A stretch of 64,000 bases of DNA from Rhodoplanes azumiensis. Its GTDB lineage: Bacteria > Pseudomonadota > Alphaproteobacteria > Rhizobiales > Xanthobacteraceae. This document shows, in pieces, positions 61,994 to 64,000 of this stretch (positions within the stretch are counted from its first letter, which is position 1; every line of letters begins with the position of its first letter). The stretch lies in assembly GCF_042682915.1 (NCBI RefSeq), contig NZ_JBHUIW010000017.1, forward strand, positions 1 through 64,000, written 5' to 3'. The position numbers were made by a program, and so were the translations under genes. The notes under the pieces were generated by a model, which saw only the letters and a list, made by a program, of their open reading frames with translations, ran no database searches and was not told the DNA's origin.

Positions 61994-62662
61994 TCAGTTG
62001 TTGCCGAGTCCGGCGACCTTCGCCCCGCTCATCGGCGAGGGCTGACCGGTGCCGGGCGCCAGCACGACGACGGTCGTGCCCGTCTTCACCCGGCTGTACA
62101 GGTCGATGACGTCCTCGTTGGTCATCCGGATGCAGCCGGACGAGATCGCCGAGCCGATGTATTCCGGCTGGTTGGTGCCGTGGATGCGGTACAGCGTGTC
62201 CTTGCCGTTCGCATAGAGATAGAGGGCGCGGGCGCCGAGCGGGTTGGCCGGACCCCCCGGAACATGGGCCGGCAGGCCTTCGATGCGCTTGTGAATGTCC
62301 GGGGTCGGCGTCCAATTCGGCCACTCGGCCATGTTGCCGACCTTGGCGATGCCGGAGAAGGCGAGCGCCTCCTCGCCGACCGTCACGCCGTAGCGGATCG
62401 CCTTACGGTTCGGCAGCACGAAGTAGAGGAAGCGCGCGTCGGAATCGACCACGATGGTGCCGGGCGCCTCGTTGCGGTGATAGTCGACGATATGCCGCTG
62501 GTACGGCGCCGGGATCGACGCCTTCTGGTACGGCGCCCGCGCGAGAAGCTCGCGATCGCGCGGCTTGAGGCTCGCCTCCGGCGCCGGCTCCGGCGTCGCG
62601 GCCGTCACGCACGCGCCGAGAGACAGCCCCGCAAGGACAACCACGATCGCCTTCGGAATCAT
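61994..62662 (-). CDS. L,D-transpeptidase (YkuD domain) lipoprotein
   Basis: Forms 3-3 cross-links in peptidoglycan or attaches proteins to it. 222 residues from ATG 62662: lipoprotein signal MIPKAIVVVLAGLSLGAC with lipidated C18, then a linker and the YkuD domain. Catalytic motif HGTNQPEYIGSAISSGCIRM with H161 and C177. ATG 62701 would add 13 residues and also leave a plausible signal; I prefer 62662 for its GGGG upstream at 7 nt. A strong terminator follows. Confidence 0.92.
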   Translation of the reverse strand: MIPKAIVVVLAGLSLGACVTAATPEPAPEASLKPRDRELLARAPYQKASIPAPYQRHIVDYHRNEAPGTIVVDSDARFLYFVLPNRKAIRYGVTVGEEALAFSGIAKVGNMAEWPNWTPTPDIHKRIEGLPAHVPGGPANPLGARALYLYANGKDTLYRIHGTNQPEYIGSAISSGCIRMTNEDVIDLYSRVKTGTTVVVLAPGTGQPSPMSGAKVAGLGNN

Positions 62663-63103
62663 CGCCGGCCCCATCCCGTTCCTGTATTTCGGTCGACTCA
62701 TGGTGTAACGAAATCCGCCCGGTCGTTCCAGGCTATGGCGCACCGGCGTGGCAAGAACGCCCGTGGCTGTTGCGGTTTTGCCGCACATTCCTGGAACTTG
62801 GCGAAAATACGGCGCGTCCTCCGGGCTTTGCCGGAGGCTTGGCATGATTTCGGAAGCTGCCAGCATTCCAGGATTATCATGCCGGACCTTTTACGGCTCC
62901 TTTAACATGTGAGCGCTCAACTGGGGCCGACGGCGCGTCGCGAGACGGGCGAGCGGCTCGTGAGAGGACGGGCACCCGGCCCGTCGATCGGCACCGAATG
63001 GCCGCGCTCTCGGACGGTTTTCCACCCAAATCCGCCGAGGTCGGTCGCCATTTCCGGGGCGCCCCGGCCGAGGCCGCCGGGTGAGCCCCTCGAGGAGTTC
63101 GAC
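62663..63103. other. Divergent intergenic region before the small Cys/His gene
   Basis: About 440 bp. Contains a hairpin CCTCCGG/CCGGAGG at 62818-62837 and an AT-richer stretch 62790-62910 that likely holds promoters for the transpeptidase (minus) and the small gene (plus). No other gene is convincing. Confidence 0.45.
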
Positions 63104-63295
63104 ATGACGAAGACTGCCCAAGAACAGGCTGCCGGCGCCATCGCCGACGCCGCCCACGACCAGCATTTCGCCCGCATCGGCATCGGCGCCGTCGCGGCGG
63201 CGGTGAACTGCCAGCATCTGCCGGAGCCGGCCAAGCTCGTCCACACCGCCGAGGACGACGAGTGCTGGGGCGGCCATCACGACTTCGCGGCCTGA
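63104..63295 (+). CDS. Small Cys/His-containing protein, unknown function
   Basis: 63 residues from ATG 63104, preceded by GAGGAG at about 7 nt. Starts MTKTAQEQAAGAIADAAHDQ; contains NCQHLPEPAKLVH and ECWGGHHDFAA, so two Cys and five or six His, a possible metal site. No membrane segment. Not a family I recognise. Confidence 0.7.
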   Translation: MTKTAQEQAAGAIADAAHDQHFARIGIGAVAAAVNCQHLPEPAKLVHTAEDDECWGGHHDFAA

Positions 63296-63602
63296 CCGGT
63301 CGAGCCCGCCCCGAACGAGCCCGCGCCCCCCCGGGCGGCGCGGGCCGACGGCGACGCGCCGCCGCCTCTCCGCGCGGCCTGCTTCCCCCTTCCACCTCCT
63401 TCCTCCGCCTCCGGTTCTCGCCTGACGCGCCCCGGCCCGACGCGACTCGGCCGACGCGACTCGGCCGACGCGACCGTAGCCGGTCGCATCGGCGGCTCGG
63501 CCGAACCGCGGCGTCGCCGCCAAGGGGCTTGCGAAAAACGCCGAATAGGTCTCGATTAGGCCGAGCCGCTTCGGCGGAGTTCCTGGTCACCGCCGAGGCC
63601 CG
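63296..63602. other. Intergenic region with short tandem repeats
   Basis: About 307 bp of very GC-rich DNA. CGACGCGACTCGGC-type 14-bp units recur two to three times near 63440-63475. A slightly AT-richer stretch (AAAAACGCCGAATAGGTCTC) at about 63534-63560 may be the promoter of the CorA-type gene. No gene seen. Confidence 0.4.
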
Positions 63603-64000
63603 ATGCTCGTCGTCAAGCTTCCCACCGGCACGACGCTCGAGGGGCGTGTCATCGCGCCCGACGAGGACATTCCCGACTCGGCCGTGTGGATCGACCTCGT
63701 CTCGCCGGTGCCGCCCGAGGACAAGATGGTCGAGCGGGCCGTGGGGGTCTATGTCCCGACCCGCGAGGAGATGCAGGAGATCGAGCCGACCAGCCGGCTC
63801 TATGTCGAGAACGGCGCCCGCTACATGACGGCGACGTTGATGTGCCGCTCCGACTCCGACACCCCGACCACCACGGCCGTCACCTTCATCCTGGCCGGCC
63901 ATCGCCTCATCACGGTGCGCTACGACGAGCCGAAGCCGTTCAGCCTGGTCGCCAACAAGCTCGCCCGCCAGTGCTCGGCGACGATCTCGGGCGAGATCGT
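63603..64000 (+). CDS. CorA-type divalent-metal transporter, N-terminal part (partial)
   Basis: First 132 residues of a protein that runs past the window. The beginning, with WIDLVSPVPPEDKMVERAVG, VPTREEMQEIEPTSRLYVEN, TATLMCRSD and TFILAGHRLITVRYDEPKPF, matches the cytoplasmic N-terminal domain of CorA-family Mg2+ transporters. It differs clearly from the CorA at 29511-30560, so a paralogue of the ZntB/CorA-like branch is likely. The transmembrane GMN part lies outside the window. Confidence 0.88.
   Translation, partial: MLVVKLPTGTTLEGRVIAPDEDIPDSAVWIDLVSPVPPEDKMVERAVGVYVPTREEMQEIEPTSRLYVENGARYMTATLMCRSDSDTPTTTAVTFILAGHRLITVRYDEPKPFSLVANKLARQCSATISGEI

Overview
This is a high-GC chromosomal window from an alphaproteobacterium, most likely of the order Hyphomicrobiales (Rhizobiales), near the Bradyrhizobium/Rhodoplanes/Xanthobacteraceae side. 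The evidence is the cycHJKL-type ccmIEFH operon followed by a degP, response regulator, histidine kinase and glnE block, a PleC-like PAS kinase, DUF6481 and DUF1499 proteins, and several orphan TctC-type solute receptors. I see no rRNA, tRNA, CRISPR array, transposase, integrase or phage gene. Both ends cut a gene: an MCP C-terminus on the left and a CorA-type transporter N-terminus on the right.

Layout. 1-7.3 kb holds a chemosensory and signalling block: MCP end, cheR, cheB, a soluble receptor-like protein with two degenerate signalling hairpins (convergent with cheB), and a FixL-like PAS histidine kinase. 7.5-20.2 kb is mixed metabolism: a His-rich COG0523 GTPase, an amidohydrolase, an orphan DpaA/SpoVFA-like dehydrogenase, a 4-OT tautomerase, an enolase-superfamily enzyme, a molybdenum-hydroxylase large subunit without partner subunits, gluconokinase, a caspase-fold protein lacking the catalytic Cys, and a D-2-hydroxyacid dehydrogenase. 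20.7-24.6 kb holds ettA, a glycine-zipper lipoprotein and a large helical protein of unknown function. 24.8-43.5 kb is the conserved core: cytochrome c maturation, CorA, DegP, a two-component system, glnE, the PleC-like kinase and pepN.

43.8-58.2 kb is an accessory catabolic region. Four TctC-type binding proteins lie among a zinc alcohol dehydrogenase, a HAD-fold protein whose catalytic motifs are destroyed, an IlvD/Edd dehydratase, two MFS permeases, a DapA/NAL-family lyase and an IclR regulator. The IclR gene has a near-perfect sigma-70 promoter and palindromic candidate operators. I infer an inducible route for a sugar acid or related carboxylate, with the dehydratase making a 2-keto-3-deoxy acid and the DapA-family enzyme processing it. 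The substrate is unknown, and no TctA/TctB membrane subunits are present. 58.4-64 kb returns to housekeeping: an MBL hydrolase, a DUF1499 protein, a class-III aminotransferase, an L,D-transpeptidase with a strong terminator, a small Cys/His protein and the partial CorA.

Intergenic DNA carries at least nine copies of four families of imperfect palindromic elements of about 90-170 bp. One lies 11-33 nt beyond the stop codon of each of the four tctC genes. The most unusual items are the pseudo-caspase (Ala213 in place of Cys), the pseudo-HAD protein (four motif residues lost), the duplicated C-terminal module of CcmI, the two-hairpin receptor-like protein next to cheB, and the orphan DpaA-like and XdhB/CoxL-like enzymes.
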